The translations under genes and the position numbers were made by a program. A model generated the notes under the pieces. The model worked only from the letters and a program-made list of their open reading frames with translations. It was not told the origin of the DNA and did no database searches. Of a DNA stretch of 64,000 nt, positions 33,655-42,514 are shown piece after piece. Positions within the stretch are counted from its first letter, which is position 1, and each line of letters starts with the position of its first letter. The stretch comes from Pseudomonas yangonensis (GTDB lineage Bacteria > Pseudomonadota > Gammaproteobacteria > Pseudomonadales > Pseudomonadaceae): the NCBI RefSeq assembly GCF_009932725.1, contig NZ_BLJU01000022.1, forward strand, positions 211,994-275,993, in the 5' to 3' direction.

Positions 33655-33712
33655 GGGAAAGTTGAGAGCGCCTGTCGTACACTGCACAGGCGCTTTTACC
33701 AAGAGGTTACTC

Positions 33713-34234
33713 ATGCCCCGCCCCCTGCTCGCCACCTTGCTGCTGACCCTGGCACTGCCACTGGCTGCCGCGGATGTGCGCGAAATCACCTGGTCCGATC
33801 TGATCCCGCCGGATGCCCCGCCGCAGGTCGTCGACCCGACGCCTATTCATGACCTTTCGCAACTGGCCGATGCATTGTCCGAAGCCGGCCCGGCAGCCAT
33901 GCAACAGTCCCCGGCCGCACCAGTGGTCAAGGAGCTAAACGGCCAGGCCGTGAAACTGCCCGGCTACATCGTGCCGCTGGACGTCACGGACGAAGGCCGC
34001 GTGGTGGAATTCCTGCTGGTGCCCTACTTCGGCGCCTGCATTCACGTGCCGCCACCGCCCTCGAACCAGATCGTCCACGTCACCAGCGAACTCGGCGTAT
34101 TGCTCGATGCGCTGTATCAGCCGTTCTGGGTTGAGGGTCCGCTGAAGGTCGAACACGTCAGCAGCGAGCTGGCCGAGGTGGGCTACCAGATGGAAGCGGA
34201 CAAGATCTACGCTTACGAACTGCCCGATAGCTGA
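33713..34234 (+). CDS. DUF3299-family periplasmic protein (Zur operon)
   Basis: 173 aa from ATG 33713, with signal peptide (MPRPLLATLLLTLALPLAAA). The conserved core is VKLPGYIVPLDVTDEGRVVE and FLLVPYFGACIHVPPPPSNQ, the DUF3299 signature with a single Cys and His. The function is unknown; its position as last gene of the zinc operon suggests a periplasmic metal-related role. A strong bidirectional terminator follows. Confidence 0.88.
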   Translation: MPRPLLATLLLTLALPLAAADVREITWSDLIPPDAPPQVVDPTPIHDLSQLADALSEAGPAAMQQSPAAPVVKELNGQAVKLPGYIVPLDVTDEGRVVEFLLVPYFGACIHVPPPPSNQIVHVTSELGVLLDALYQPFWVEGPLKVEHVSSELAEVGYQMEADKIYAYELPDS

Positions 34235-34261
34235 CCCCTGCCGGGGCATTCGTAGGTGTGG

Positions 34262-34312
34262 CTGTAGGAGCGGCTTCAGCCGCGAAAAGATTCGCGGATA
34301 AATCCGCTTCTA
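34262..34312. repeat. Pair of inverted REP elements
   Basis: GTAGGAGCGGCTTCAGCCGCGA followed by TTCGCGGATAAATCCGCTTC and TAC in inverted orientation, joined by AAAGA. The pair forms a BIME-like unit whose two halves could fold into a large cruciform. It sits between the zinc operon and its terminator. Confidence 0.8.
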
Positions 34313-34323
34313 CAGAGATACGC

Positions 34324-34368
34324 CACCAAGTAAAAAGCCAGACACTAGGTCTGGCTTTTTACTTGGTG
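34324..34368. terminator. Bidirectional terminator
   Basis: CACCAAGTAAAAAGCCAGAC with ACTAG-type loop and the matching GTCTGGCTTTTTACTTGGTG. The long stem has A/T tracts on both strands. It serves the zinc operon (plus) and the TonB operon (minus). Confidence 0.9.
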
Positions 34369-34390
34369 CGTACGGCGCACCGAGAACGAC

Positions 34391-35488
34391 TCAACTGCGA
34401 CTGGCTACCCGATTTTCTCGTTCGAAGCGCAGCTCGCTTTCCGCCCACTGGCGCCACGAACGCACCTTGGCTCGCTCGGCACCGCCACGTTCGGCACGCG
34501 CCAGCGCATCCAGGCCGGCCTGCCAGCGCGACTGCTCCAGCTCCAGTTGCGCGATATAAAGCCAATGCTTGCCATTGCCGCTGCGCTCGGCCAGCGGGCG
34601 CAATACGCGCACCGCAGCAGCACGATCACGCGCCTGCCACCAGAACAGCCCCAGGCGCTCCTGACGGGCAGCGGTGTTGGCCAGTAGGCCGCTGTCGAGC
34701 ATGCCGGCCAGCAGCTTGGCGCCCTGCCACGGCTGATCGGCGGCGCCAGCGAGCAGCACCAGGTTGTCCAGCTCCGACTCGCTGAAACGCAGGCCCTTGC
34801 TATGTGCAGCGCGCAGGGTCGCCAGTGCCTTGTCGTTACTGCCGGCCATCTGCTGCAGACCGGCCAGTTGGCGCCAGCCCTTGGCATCGTTCGGTTGGCG
34901 CGCCAGCAACTGACGCTGCCAGCGCTCGGCCTGGGCATAGCGCTTCAGATCGGCATTGGCGCCCACCAGAAACTGCAGCCAGATGTCCGCGGCTTTGGGG
35001 TTGGCCTGCACGTAACGCTCGGCCAGCGGCAACGCTTTGGCCGGCTGATTCATGCCCTGATAAGCCTGCACCAGCATCTGCAGCACTTCCTCGGAGGCTT
35101 TGCCCTGATCGGGCGCCAGCAACTCGACGACCTTGGCGTAACGACGCTCGCCCAGGTTGAGCTTGGCCAGGTTGAGGCGCTCGCCAGCCAGCATTTCCGC
35201 GTCCAGCTTGCCGCTGCGTACGGCCTTGTCCAGCCAGTCGATGGCCTGAGCGTTGTTGCCGGCCGACCAGGCCACATAGGCCTTGCTGCGCCAGACCAGC
35301 GCCTCTTCGAGACTGCCGCTCTTGGCCTGAACCTCATCCAGCGCGCGCCGCGCAGCGCTGTAATCGCCCTTCTGCTGCGCAGTCTGCGCCGCGTTCAGGG
35401 CCTTGAACACGGCCGGGTCGACGGTCTGTTGGGCCATACCGGGCACGGCCGCGGTACCGAGCATCACGAGCAACAACCAACGGTACAT
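34391..35488 (-). CDS. TPR-repeat periplasmic protein of the TonB2-like operon
   Basis: 365 aa. Signal peptide (MYRWLLLVMLGTAAVPGMAQ) then repeated helical pairs of TPR type (AQTAQQKGDYSAARRALDEV; VELLAPDQGKASEEVLQMLV; LAERYVQANPKAADIWLQFL; LGLFWWQARDRAAAVRVLRP). It is the last gene of the operon, 2 bp after tonB. In Vibrio the tonB2 operon also ends with a TPR gene, so this is likely an accessory factor for TonB energy transfer. Confidence 0.85.
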   Translation of the reverse strand: MYRWLLLVMLGTAAVPGMAQQTVDPAVFKALNAAQTAQQKGDYSAARRALDEVQAKSGSLEEALVWRSKAYVAWSAGNNAQAIDWLDKAVRSGKLDAEMLAGERLNLAKLNLGERRYAKVVELLAPDQGKASEEVLQMLVQAYQGMNQPAKALPLAERYVQANPKAADIWLQFLVGANADLKRYAQAERWQRQLLARQPNDAKGWRQLAGLQQMAGSNDKALATLRAAHSKGLRFSESELDNLVLLAGAADQPWQGAKLLAGMLDSGLLANTAARQERLGLFWWQARDRAAAVRVLRPLAERSGNGKHWLYIAQLELEQSRWQAGLDALARAERGGAERAKVRSWRQWAESELRFERENRVASRS

Positions 35489-35490
35489 GG

Positions 35491-36174
35491 TCAGCTCCTT
35501 TCCAGACGGAAGTAGAGGGTCTTCACCGCTTCGCGGTCCACCGCCAGGCCGCCTTCGGTACGTGGCGCGAAGCGCCAGCGTGCCGCGGCGCGGCGTGCTT
35601 CGCGCTCGAAGACGTTACGCGGGTTGGCTTCCAGCACGCGGATGTTCTCCACGTTGCCGGAGCGATTGATGGTGAAAGCCAGTTTGACGAAACCTTCGAT
35701 GCCACGCTGCAGCGCGTAACGCGGGTACTCAGGGCGCACGTCGTTGAGCGGCATGACCTCGCTCTCCATCCCGCCCATCTGCCCGCCGGAGTCGGCGGCC
35801 TCGCTGGGCGGCGTCGGTGCGGGAGCGCCAGGGGCAAGACCGGACAGGCTCGGCGCCGGCGCGCTGTTGACGGCAATACCGCTGGCCAGGCTGGGCAACT
35901 GGATGTCCAGCGCCGGCAGGTTGGCATTCGGCGTGGCCGTCTGCGGCGTCGGCGGCGTGGGCGGCTGCGGTGTTTGCGGCTGCGGCGGCTGCGGTGCCTG
36001 CTGACGGGTACGGCTGGCGGTCTCGCTGGTATTGCCGTCCATGCGCACGAAGTTGGCCACGCTGACCGGATCCTGGCTCACCTTGGCGCTCGGCGGCGCG
36101 ACCATGTACAGCATCAGGGCGAACAAGCCCAAAGCCATCAGACAGGCGCCGAGAAAAGACAGCGGCAGGCGCAT
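35491..36174 (-). CDS. TonB-family energy transducer
   Basis: 227 aa. One N-terminal membrane anchor (FLGACLMALGLFALMLYMVA), a Pro/Gln-rich spacer (QQAPQPPQPQTPQPPTPPTP), and a C-terminal TonB domain (PEYPRYALQRGIEGFVKLAF, GNVENIRVLEANPRNVFERE, AARRAAARWRFAPRTEGGLA). It spans the periplasm to drive TonB-dependent receptors. It overlaps exbD by 1 bp (TGATG). It is the smaller, TonB2-like form. Confidence 0.93.
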   Translation of the reverse strand: MRLPLSFLGACLMALGLFALMLYMVAPPSAKVSQDPVSVANFVRMDGNTSETASRTRQQAPQPPQPQTPQPPTPPTPQTATPNANLPALDIQLPSLASGIAVNSAPAPSLSGLAPGAPAPTPPSEAADSGGQMGGMESEVMPLNDVRPEYPRYALQRGIEGFVKLAFTINRSGNVENIRVLEANPRNVFEREARRAAARWRFAPRTEGGLAVDREAVKTLYFRLERS

Positions 36175-36584
36175 CAGTTGACTCCGCTACCGGCTGCCAG
36201 GGCGACATCCTGCACACCGGCCAGACGCGCCTGATCCATCACCTGGACCACCAGGCCGGTACGCGCATCCTTGTCGGCCTGTACCACCACGGCGCCTTCC
36301 GGCTGGTCGACACGCATGCGCTCGACATGCGCACGCACGCTGCGGATATCCACTGCCTGCTTGTCCATCCAGATCTGTCCGTCGGCGGTGACGGCGATGA
36401 GGATGTTGCCCTTGTCCTGCGGGTTGGCGGTTTCCGCCTGCGGGCGCTGCACCTCGACCCCGGACTCGCGGATAAAGGAGCTGGTGACGATGAAGAAGAT
36501 CAGCATGATGAAGACCACGTCGAGCATCGGCGTAAGGTCGATGCCGGTGTCTTCGTCCTGCTGGTGGTGACGACGCATTCTCAT
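36174..36584 (-). CDS. exbD: ExbD/TolR biopolymer transporter
   Basis: 136 aa from ATG 36584. One TM helix containing the proton-carrying Asp (DLTPMLDVVFIMLIFFIVTS), and a periplasmic domain (VEVQRPQAETANPQDKGN, ILIAVTADGQIWMDKQAVDI). It works with ExbB to convert proton-motive force for TonB. ATG 36578 is an alternative start. It is 11 bp downstream of exbB. Confidence 0.94.
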   Translation of the reverse strand: MRMRRHHQQDEDTGIDLTPMLDVVFIMLIFFIVTSSFIRESGVEVQRPQAETANPQDKGNILIAVTADGQIWMDKQAVDIRSVRAHVERMRVDQPEGAVVVQADKDARTGLVVQVMDQARLAGVQDVALAAGSGVN

Positions 36585-36595
36585 GTTGGGCGATC

Positions 36596-37144
36596 TCAGT
36601 CGTGACGCAGCTGGTCGGCCAGCCGCTCGATGGCCTGGCTGGCTTCGCGCTCGAGGCGCGCCAGGCTGAACAATCCAGGAATGGCCAGGACCATGCCGGC
36701 CATGGTCGGCAGGGTCGCCTGCCATACGCCTGCGGCCATGCCGCGTGGGTTACCGGTGCCGTTGAGGGCAAGTACGTCGAACACGGCGATCATGCCGAGC
36801 ACGGTGCCGAGCAACCCCAGCAGCGGATACAGGGCCACCAGGGTCTTGCCCAGGCGCAGCGGCGCCGCCAGTTGCTGACGCGCCTGCGCCAGCCAGGCCA
36901 GACGCACGGCGCGCTGCCAGTTGCCGTTGTCATCGGCCAGCACCTGTTGCCAGGCCTCGCGACGCTCCTGTACCCAGCGCGGGAAAATCCGGCGCATGTA
37001 CCAGAAGCGCTCGAATACCAGGGTCCAGAACACCACGCAGAGCACTGCCAGCGCCCACATCACCACGCCGCCGGCGCCCATGAAGTCGAGCAGTGCATAG
37101 GCACTGTCGACCGCACGCAGCCAGAAGGCGAACAGATCAGTCAC
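36596..37144 (-). CDS. exbB: ExbB/TolQ/MotA-type proton channel protein
   Basis: 182 aa, three TM helices: VVMWALAVLCVVFWTLVF (TM1), ALYPLLGLLGTVLGMIAVFD (TM2) and WQATLPTMAGMVLAIPGLFS (TM3). The TM2-TM3 part is the MotA/TolQ/ExbB signature. It is the compact ExbB of the operon. It overlaps the longer TtpC-like gene by 8 bp. Confidence 0.92.
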   Translation of the reverse strand: MTDLFAFWLRAVDSAYALLDFMGAGGVVMWALAVLCVVFWTLVFERFWYMRRIFPRWVQERREAWQQVLADDNGNWQRAVRLAWLAQARQQLAAPLRLGKTLVALYPLLGLLGTVLGMIAVFDVLALNGTGNPRGMAAGVWQATLPTMAGMVLAIPGLFSLARLEREASQAIERLADQLRHD

Positions 37145-38486
37145 GGCGCGGCGCTCCCGACAGGTGCAGGGCGATCAGGCCGGCGCTCTGCTGCTCCAGA
37201 ATCTGGATCAGGCCCTTGCTGCGGCTGGCCAGCAGGCTATGCAGGAACAGCAGCGGGATGGCTACCACCAGGCCGAGCACAGTGGTCACCAGCGCCTGGG
37301 AAATACCATCGGCCATCAGTCGCGAGTCGCCGCCACCACTCTGGGTGATGGCTTGGAAGGTCACGATCATGCCGGTCACGGTGCCCAGCAGGCCGAGCAG
37401 CGGTGCCACGGCGGCCAGCAGCTTGAGCAGGCCCTGGCCTTTTTCCAGCGGCGGCGTTTCCTGCAGGATCGCTTCGTCGAGCTTCAGCTCCAGGGTTTCC
37501 AGGTCTGCCAGTTGCGGCTTGGCGCCCAGCACACCGATCACGCGGCCCAGCGGGTTGTCATTGCGCGGCGCGCTGAGGTCATGCATCTGCGCCTTGACGC
37601 CGCTGCCGACGCGGCCCAGATAGACCATGCGCCACACCGCCAGAAGCAGGCCGAAAGCGCCCAGCACGACGATCACCCAACCAACCAGACCACCCTGCTG
37701 CAGACGATCCCACAGGGTCGGCTGCTGCTGCAGCTGAGCCAGCAGGCTGCCGCGGCTTGGATCGATGGGCAGCGTGGCGAGCGTGTCAGAGCTGCTCAGG
37801 TAGTCCTTGACCTGGCCCAGGCCGGACGGCTGACGCGGCGGCGCCACCAGTTGCCCGGCATCGGCGTCGTAGCGCAGGAAGGCATCTTCGCCATACACGG
37901 CGAAGGCGCCGACTCGCAGCACCTGCTGCTCCTGACGCGAACCATCGGCACTCACCACTGGCAGTTGCAGGCGCTCGATACGGCCGCTGGCGGCCAGGTC
38001 TTCGAGCAGCAGCATCCAGTAGCCGTCGAGATCCTCGGCGGACGGCAGCGAGCGGCTTTCAGCCAATGCCTTGAGGCGCTTGAGGCGCTCCGGGTACTGC
38101 GCGTTGAGCAGGCTGTCCTGCCATTGCCCGGCCACATCACCGGCGCTCTGACGGACCACACCGAACAGCTCACCGAGGTGCCCGACACGCTGCGCCAGCA
38201 GTTTTTCCTGCTCGGCCAGCTCGGCCTCCTGACGGTCGAACTCGGCCTTCAGACGCTCGCTTTCGGCCTTCTGGGTATTCAGCGCGGAACGCGCGGCCGC
38301 CAGCAACTGCGCCTGCTCGCTGCGCTTGGCGAGAAACGCCTGTTCGCGTTCCTGCATGGCGCTGACTTCGGCCGCGCGCTCGCTGCGGATGCGCTGCAAC
38401 AGTTGATCGGGGCTGAGGGTTTCGGCCACGGCGGCCAGTGCCGGCAACAGGCTGAGCGCCAGTACGGCTACAACACGACGACTCAT
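37137..38486 (-). CDS. TtpC-like MotA/TolQ/ExbB protein with long periplasmic N-terminus
   Basis: 449 aa from ATG 38486. Signal peptide (MSRRVVAVLALSLLPALAAV), then a ~240-aa periplasmic region with a coiled coil (about 25-100: RSALNTQKAESERLKAEFDR) and GVVRQSAGDVAGQWQDSLL. The three ExbB-type TM helices are at the C-terminus (GLVGWVIVVLGAFGLLLAVW; LLAAVAPLLGLLGTVTGMIV; LVTTVLGLVVAIPLLFLHSL). This architecture is that of TtpC in the Vibrio TonB2 system, which needs TtpC as well as ExbB2/ExbD2. The start overlaps the DUF3450 stop. Confidence 0.9.
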   Translation of the reverse strand: MSRRVVAVLALSLLPALAAVAETLSPDQLLQRIRSERAAEVSAMQEREQAFLAKRSEQAQLLAAARSALNTQKAESERLKAEFDRQEAELAEQEKLLAQRVGHLGELFGVVRQSAGDVAGQWQDSLLNAQYPERLKRLKALAESRSLPSAEDLDGYWMLLLEDLAASGRIERLQLPVVSADGSRQEQQVLRVGAFAVYGEDAFLRYDADAGQLVAPPRQPSGLGQVKDYLSSSDTLATLPIDPSRGSLLAQLQQQPTLWDRLQQGGLVGWVIVVLGAFGLLLAVWRMVYLGRVGSGVKAQMHDLSAPRNDNPLGRVIGVLGAKPQLADLETLELKLDEAILQETPPLEKGQGLLKLLAAVAPLLGLLGTVTGMIVTFQAITQSGGGDSRLMADGISQALVTTVLGLVVAIPLLFLHSLLASRSKGLIQILEQQSAGLIALHLSGAPRRD

Positions 38487-39256
38487 TGTGCGGCCTCCTC
38501 GGCCAGGGTCTTGATCGGCAGGGACAGCACGGCGGGCGCCTGTTGCTGACGGGCGATGGCGATGGCCTGGGTCAACGGACGGCGTGCGCTGCCGTCGAGC
38601 ACTTCCCATGCCTTGGTCTGCGGGTTCCACCAGCCGCTCTCGTGTGCATCGAGGGTCTGGTAATAAAGCATGCTGCGGCCCAGGCGCAGGAACTCGACGC
38701 TGCGCGAACCGCCGTCAGCCTGATTCAGCTCGCCGCGCCAGGCTTCGAGCGTGCGGCCATAGTCGCTCTCGATCTGGTAGGCCTCGAGGATGCGGCGGTA
38801 TTTGTCGGCCAGGCTCACGTCGGCGCGCGGCAGCAGATCCTGCAGCTGGGCCAGACGGTCTTCACGCTCTTCGGGCAGGAACGGCAGGTCAGCGGCGATG
38901 AACTCACCCAGCACCTCGACCATTTTGACCATCTGCGGGCTCACCGCTTCCTGGGTACGTTCGATGCCATCGAGCTGCTTCTGATAACTGGCCAGCTCCT
39001 GACGCTGGGCTTCGACCAGGTCACGAAGTTGACTGTTATAACCTTTCAAAGCCTCGGCCTGCTGCAGAGCGTTACGGTACTCATTGAGCATCTCACGGCT
39101 GGCGTCATCCAGCTGCTCGACACGGCCCTGCGAGGCTTTTGCCTCGGCGGCCAGGCGCTGGCTTTCATCCAGCGCGGCATCCAGCGGCGCAGCAGCCAGC
39201 GAGCCGCTGGCCAACATCAGGGCCACGGCCAGGGAACGGAGGGGGAAGCGATTCAT
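38483..39256 (-). CDS. DUF3450-family periplasmic coiled-coil protein
   Basis: 257 aa from ATG 39256, with signal peptide (FPLRSLAVALMLASGSLAAA). Long helical coiled coil (about 25-100: LAAEAKASQGRVEQLDDASR, YNSQLRDLVEAQRQELASYQ), then ADLPFLPEEREDRLAQLQDL and the C-terminal RSMLYYQTLDAHESGWWNPQ. It is the first gene of the TonB2-like operon, as the DUF3450 gene is in Vibrio. The function is unknown, presumably a periplasmic part of the TtpC-ExbBD complex. A Fur-like site lies upstream. Confidence 0.88.
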   Translation of the reverse strand: MNRFPLRSLAVALMLASGSLAAAPLDAALDESQRLAAEAKASQGRVEQLDDASREMLNEYRNALQQAEALKGYNSQLRDLVEAQRQELASYQKQLDGIERTQEAVSPQMVKMVEVLGEFIAADLPFLPEEREDRLAQLQDLLPRADVSLADKYRRILEAYQIESDYGRTLEAWRGELNQADGGSRSVEFLRLGRSMLYYQTLDAHESGWWNPQTKAWEVLDGSARRPLTQAIAIARQQQAPAVLSLPIKTLAEEAAQ

Positions 39257-39298
39257 GCGCAGAGGGTCCTCAACAGACGGGCTTGCTTCAAAAAGAGA

Positions 39299-39313
39299 AA
39301 CATTATCATCTAG
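39299..39313. promoter_or_regulatory. Possible Fur box upstream of the TonB2-like operon
   Basis: On the minus strand the sequence AGATGATAATGTTTC matches eight consecutive bases (ATGATAAT) of the Fur consensus, with weaker agreement around them. It lies about 45-55 bp upstream of the DUF3450 start. Iron control would suit a TonB system, but one partial match is weak evidence. Confidence 0.35.
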
Positions 39314-39448
39314 AGACACATTTGAAGCAATGCCAAAAACATCGCAGTAGAGCTCGTCGATCTATTGAGCCAGGTCAAAAAGTGGATTGTTGCTTGGCTT
39401 AGCATTGATTCCAGCCAAAGACACAACCGACTCGAACTGGAGCTCGCT

Positions 39449-40132
39449 ATGTATAAGTCACTGTTCACTGCCTCCCTGCTGGCCCTGGCCATCGCTGCCC
39501 CTATCGCTCAAGCCCACCAGGCTGGCGACATCATCGTCCGCGCCGGTGCCATTACCGTCGATCCGCACGAGGACAGCGGCAACATCGATCACGCTGTACT
39601 GGGCAAAGTCGCTGGCAGCGGCGCAACCTTGAACAGCGATACCCAGCTGGGCCTGAACTTCGCTTACATGGTGACCGACAACTTCGGCATCGAGTTGCTG
39701 GCAGCTACTCCGTTCAGCCATGACGTTGGTGTAAAAGGCATGCCGGGCGCCTTCGCCGGCCTGAACGGCAAGCTGGGCAGCCTCAAGCACCTGCCGCCGA
39801 CCATCAGCGCCGTCTACTACCCGCTGGACAAAGGCTCGGCCTTCCAACCCTATGTCGGTGTCGGTATCAACTACACCTGGTTCTTCGATACCGAATTGAG
39901 CAGCGAAGCCGAAGCCAAGGGCTTCCGTGGCCTGGACATGAAGGACTCCTGGGGCCTGGCCGGACAGATCGGCATGGACTACATGCTGACCGACAACCTG
40001 ATGCTCAACGCCCAGGTGCGCTATATCGATATCGATACCACCGGCACCACCCACCTGGCAGGCGACAAGGTCAAGGTCGATGTGGACGTCGATCCCTTCG
40101 TCTACATGGTCGGCCTGGGCTACAAGTTCTGA
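39449..40132 (+). CDS. ompW: OmpW-family outer-membrane protein
   Basis: 227 aa from ATG 39449, with signal peptide (SLFTASLLALAIAAPIAQAH). Eight-stranded barrel of OmpW: DIIVRAGAITVDPHEDSG, QLGLNFAYMVTDNFGIELLA, ISAVYYPLDKGSAFQPYVGV and a final DPFVYMVGLGYKF ending in Phe. It is a small hydrophobic channel in the outer membrane. It is divergent from the TonB2-like operon and followed by a strong terminator. Confidence 0.94.
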   Translation: MYKSLFTASLLALAIAAPIAQAHQAGDIIVRAGAITVDPHEDSGNIDHAVLGKVAGSGATLNSDTQLGLNFAYMVTDNFGIELLAATPFSHDVGVKGMPGAFAGLNGKLGSLKHLPPTISAVYYPLDKGSAFQPYVGVGINYTWFFDTELSSEAEAKGFRGLDMKDSWGLAGQIGMDYMLTDNLMLNAQVRYIDIDTTGTTHLAGDKVKVDVDVDPFVYMVGLGYKF

Positions 40133-40147
40133 TAGCCCACGCAAAAA

Positions 40148-40176
40148 CGAAAAAGCCGGCGAATGCCGGCTTTTTC
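40148..40176 (+). terminator. ompW terminator
   Basis: AAAAAGCCGGC-GAAT-GCCGGCTTTTT hairpin with T-tract starting about 15 bp after the ompW stop. It also serves the convergent epimerase gene. Confidence 0.9.
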
Positions 40177-40187
40177 GTGGGTTAGGC

Positions 40188-41108
40188 TCACAGCCCGAGC
40201 AGTTGACGCAGCCCGTCACGCAGCGGCGTCTGCTCTGGCAAGCGGTAATGAGCCTGCAACCGCGCATTGTCGGCCCGCGAGTGACGAATATCGCCTGCAC
40301 GCGCCGGCAGGTGCGTCACCTGCGGCAGACCGCCGCAAAGCGCACCGATTTCCGCCAGCAACTGATTGAGACTGACCGCCTGGTTCCAGCCGACATTCAC
40401 CGGCGGCTCGACGAACTCACCCAGCAATCCCTGCAGCAGCAGTTCGATCAGGTCTCTCACGTAGAAGAAATCGCGGGTTTGCTCACCATCGCCGAAGACG
40501 CTGATCGGCAGTCCCTGTTGCGCTCGCTGGGTGAAGATACTGATCACCCCCGAGTAGGGCGACGATGGATCCTGCCGCGGCCCGAAGACATTGAAGAAAC
40601 GAAATACCGCCGGCTCCAGGCCATGCTGGCGGCGGTAGAAGTCCAGGTAGTGCTCGCCGGCGAGCTTGTCGGATGCATAGGGCGTCAAGGGTGCCTTGGC
40701 GGTGGCTTCATCGATTGCCACGCCTTCGCCATTGTTGCCATAGATAGCCGCGCTGGAGGCATAGACCACACGCCGAACGCCATGCCGACGCATGGCCTCG
40801 CAGACATTCAGGGTCCCGATGAAGTTGCTCTGGTGAGTGGCTACGGGATCATCCACCGAAGCCTGCACCGAGGCCACCGCGGCCAGGTGCGCCACCGCTG
40901 AACTGCCGGCGACGGCCTGAGCTACCACCTCCGCATCGGCAACGTCACCCTCGATGAAGCGCAACCGCGAATTGTCCAGCGGCAGGTTGCCGCGCTTGCC
41001 CATGGACAAATTGTCCAGCACACGCACGCTGTGGCCAGCAGCCAGCAAGGCATCGACCAGATGCGATCCGATGAAGCCGGCGCCGCCGGTTACAAGAATT
41101 TCAGCCAT
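40188..41108 (-). CDS. NAD-dependent epimerase/dehydratase (extended SDR, GalE/WbpP-like)
   Basis: 306 aa from ATG 41108. The N-terminal Rossmann motif is EILVTGGAGFIGSHLVDALL. The catalytic YxxxK appears as YASDK (with SS in VVYASSAAIYG). The C-terminal half (FNVFGPRQDPSSPYSGVISI, ISVFGDGEQTRDFFYVRDLI) is typical of UDP-sugar 4-epimerases/dehydratases of surface polysaccharides. Exact sugar unknown. It overlaps the upstream SDR gene by 8 bp, so both are probably one polysaccharide-related pair. Confidence 0.9.
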   Translation of the reverse strand: MAEILVTGGAGFIGSHLVDALLAAGHSVRVLDNLSMGKRGNLPLDNSRLRFIEGDVADAEVVAQAVAGSSAVAHLAAVASVQASVDDPVATHQSNFIGTLNVCEAMRRHGVRRVVYASSAAIYGNNGEGVAIDEATAKAPLTPYASDKLAGEHYLDFYRRQHGLEPAVFRFFNVFGPRQDPSSPYSGVISIFTQRAQQGLPISVFGDGEQTRDFFYVRDLIELLLQGLLGEFVEPPVNVGWNQAVSLNQLLAEIGALCGGLPQVTHLPARAGDIRHSRADNARLQAHYRLPEQTPLRDGLRQLLGL

Positions 41109-41985
41109 GACGGTAATAACGATCCAGCAGGTTAGGCAGACCGGAACGCCAGGCGCGCGGTTTGATGCCGAAGGTGTGAAGAATTTTCTTGCAGGCCAGT
41201 ACGGCGTGCTGTGGCTCGTCGGCGGCATCCGGGCGCGCAGCGTGCGCCTGAGGCGAGACATCCTCGACCAGGTTGCTGCGGTAGTGACGCGCCTCGCTCA
41301 GTACCGCCTGCCCCAGGCTCAGCGACGTGCTGGCCTCGTGGCCGCCGTAATGATAGGTGCCCCACAGGGGCGACTCGCAGTCGAGCTGCTTGAGCACCGC
41401 CAGAAGCACACGCGCGGCATCGTCCACCGGGGTGGGGTTGCCGCGCCGATCATCGGCGAGATACAGCGCATCGTCGCGCTCGGCACGCAGCAGAAAGCGT
41501 CCCAGCAAACCTTCCCGGCTGTCATCGAGCAACCAGCCGAAGCGCAGCAGCACATGACGCGGACAGATCGCCCGCACGCTCTGCTCCAGCCGCCACAGTG
41601 CCTGGCCACGCAGCCCCAGAGGTACCGGCTCTTCCTTTTCGCTATAGGCGGTGACGCGCGAACCGTCGAACACGCGATAACTGGACGGCTGCAGCAGCAC
41701 GATTGAGTGGTGCTGACACAGCTCGGCCAGGCGCTCCACCGCACGCTCCTGCGTCTGCAGGCGCGACTCGGCTACCGACTCGGCCTGGAACCAGTCGAAG
41801 TAGTAGGCCAGGTTGATCAGCGCGTCCGGGCGGGTGTCGTCGAGAAGCTCGGTCAGGCTGGCGGCATCCCAGCCCTCTTCCGGCGGACGCGGCGCGAGGA
41901 AGCTGATGTCTTCCTCGGCACCGAGACGGATCAGCGCTTGCCCCAGGGCACTACCGCCGCCCAGCAGCATTAGGCGCATTCGCAT
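41101..41985 (-). CDS. RmlD-like SDR sugar-nucleotide reductase family protein
   Basis: 294 aa. A glycine-rich N-terminal motif (LMLLGGGSALGQALIRLGAE), then PDALINLAYYFDWFQAES, VLLQPSSYRVFDGSRVTAYS and LLRFGWLLDDSREGLLG, which follow the RmlD-substrate-binding pattern. The usual YxxxK is not clear, so it may be a catalytically altered member. ATG 41979 is an alternative start. It is coupled to the epimerase gene downstream. The substrate is unknown. Confidence 0.82.
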   Translation of the reverse strand: MRMRLMLLGGGSALGQALIRLGAEEDISFLAPRPPEEGWDAASLTELLDDTRPDALINLAYYFDWFQAESVAESRLQTQERAVERLAELCQHHSIVLLQPSSYRVFDGSRVTAYSEKEEPVPLGLRGQALWRLEQSVRAICPRHVLLRFGWLLDDSREGLLGRFLLRAERDDALYLADDRRGNPTPVDDAARVLLAVLKQLDCESPLWGTYHYGGHEASTSLSLGQAVLSEARHYRSNLVEDVSPQAHAARPDAADEPQHAVLACKKILHTFGIKPRAWRSGLPNLLDRYYRHG

Positions 41986-42004
41986 AGGCTAGAGCCCGCT
42001 CGGT

Positions 42005-42496
42005 TCAGAACGGGATGTCGTCATCGAAACTGTCGTAGTCAGGTGCAGGCTGGGCTTGCTGCGGCGCCGGACGCTCCTGACGCGGAGCTTGTTGCGGCTC
42101 GCGCTGCGGGGCCGGACGCGACTGGCGTGGCGCGCCACTGTCGTCACCGCTCGGACGACCGCCCAGCAACTGCATGGTGCCCTGCATGTCGACGATGATC
42201 TCGGTGGTGTAGCGCTTGATGCCGTCCTTTTCCCACTCGCGGGTCTGCAGCTTGCCTTCGATGTACACCTGCGAGCCCTTGCGCAGGTACTCGCCGGCGA
42301 TTTCGGCAACCTTGCCGAACAGCGCAACACGGTGCCATTCGGTCTTCTCGACCTTCTGCCCGGTCTGCTTGTCGGTCCACTGCTCGCTGGTGGCCAGGCT
42401 CAGGTTGGTTACCGCGTTGCCGCTGGGCAAATAGCGTGTTTCCGGGTCCTGGCCGCAGGTACCGACCAGAATGACTTTGTTAACCCCACGGGCCAT
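42005..42496 (-). CDS. ssb: Single-stranded DNA-binding protein
   Basis: 163 aa. N-terminal OB fold (VNKVILVGTCGQDPETRYLP, QTGQKVEKTEWHRVALFGKV, SQVYIEGKLQTREWEKDG), a Gln/Pro/Arg-rich flexible linker, and the C-terminal acidic tip DSFDDDIPF that binds partner proteins. It protects ssDNA in replication and repair. It is 18 bp after the MFS gene, probably the same transcript. Confidence 0.98.
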   Translation of the reverse strand: MARGVNKVILVGTCGQDPETRYLPSGNAVTNLSLATSEQWTDKQTGQKVEKTEWHRVALFGKVAEIAGEYLRKGSQVYIEGKLQTREWEKDGIKRYTTEIIVDMQGTMQLLGGRPSGDDSGAPRQSRPAPQREPQQAPRQERPAPQQAQPAPDYDSFDDDIPF

Positions 42497-42514
42497 AACG
42501 TTCTCCTAGGCTAC

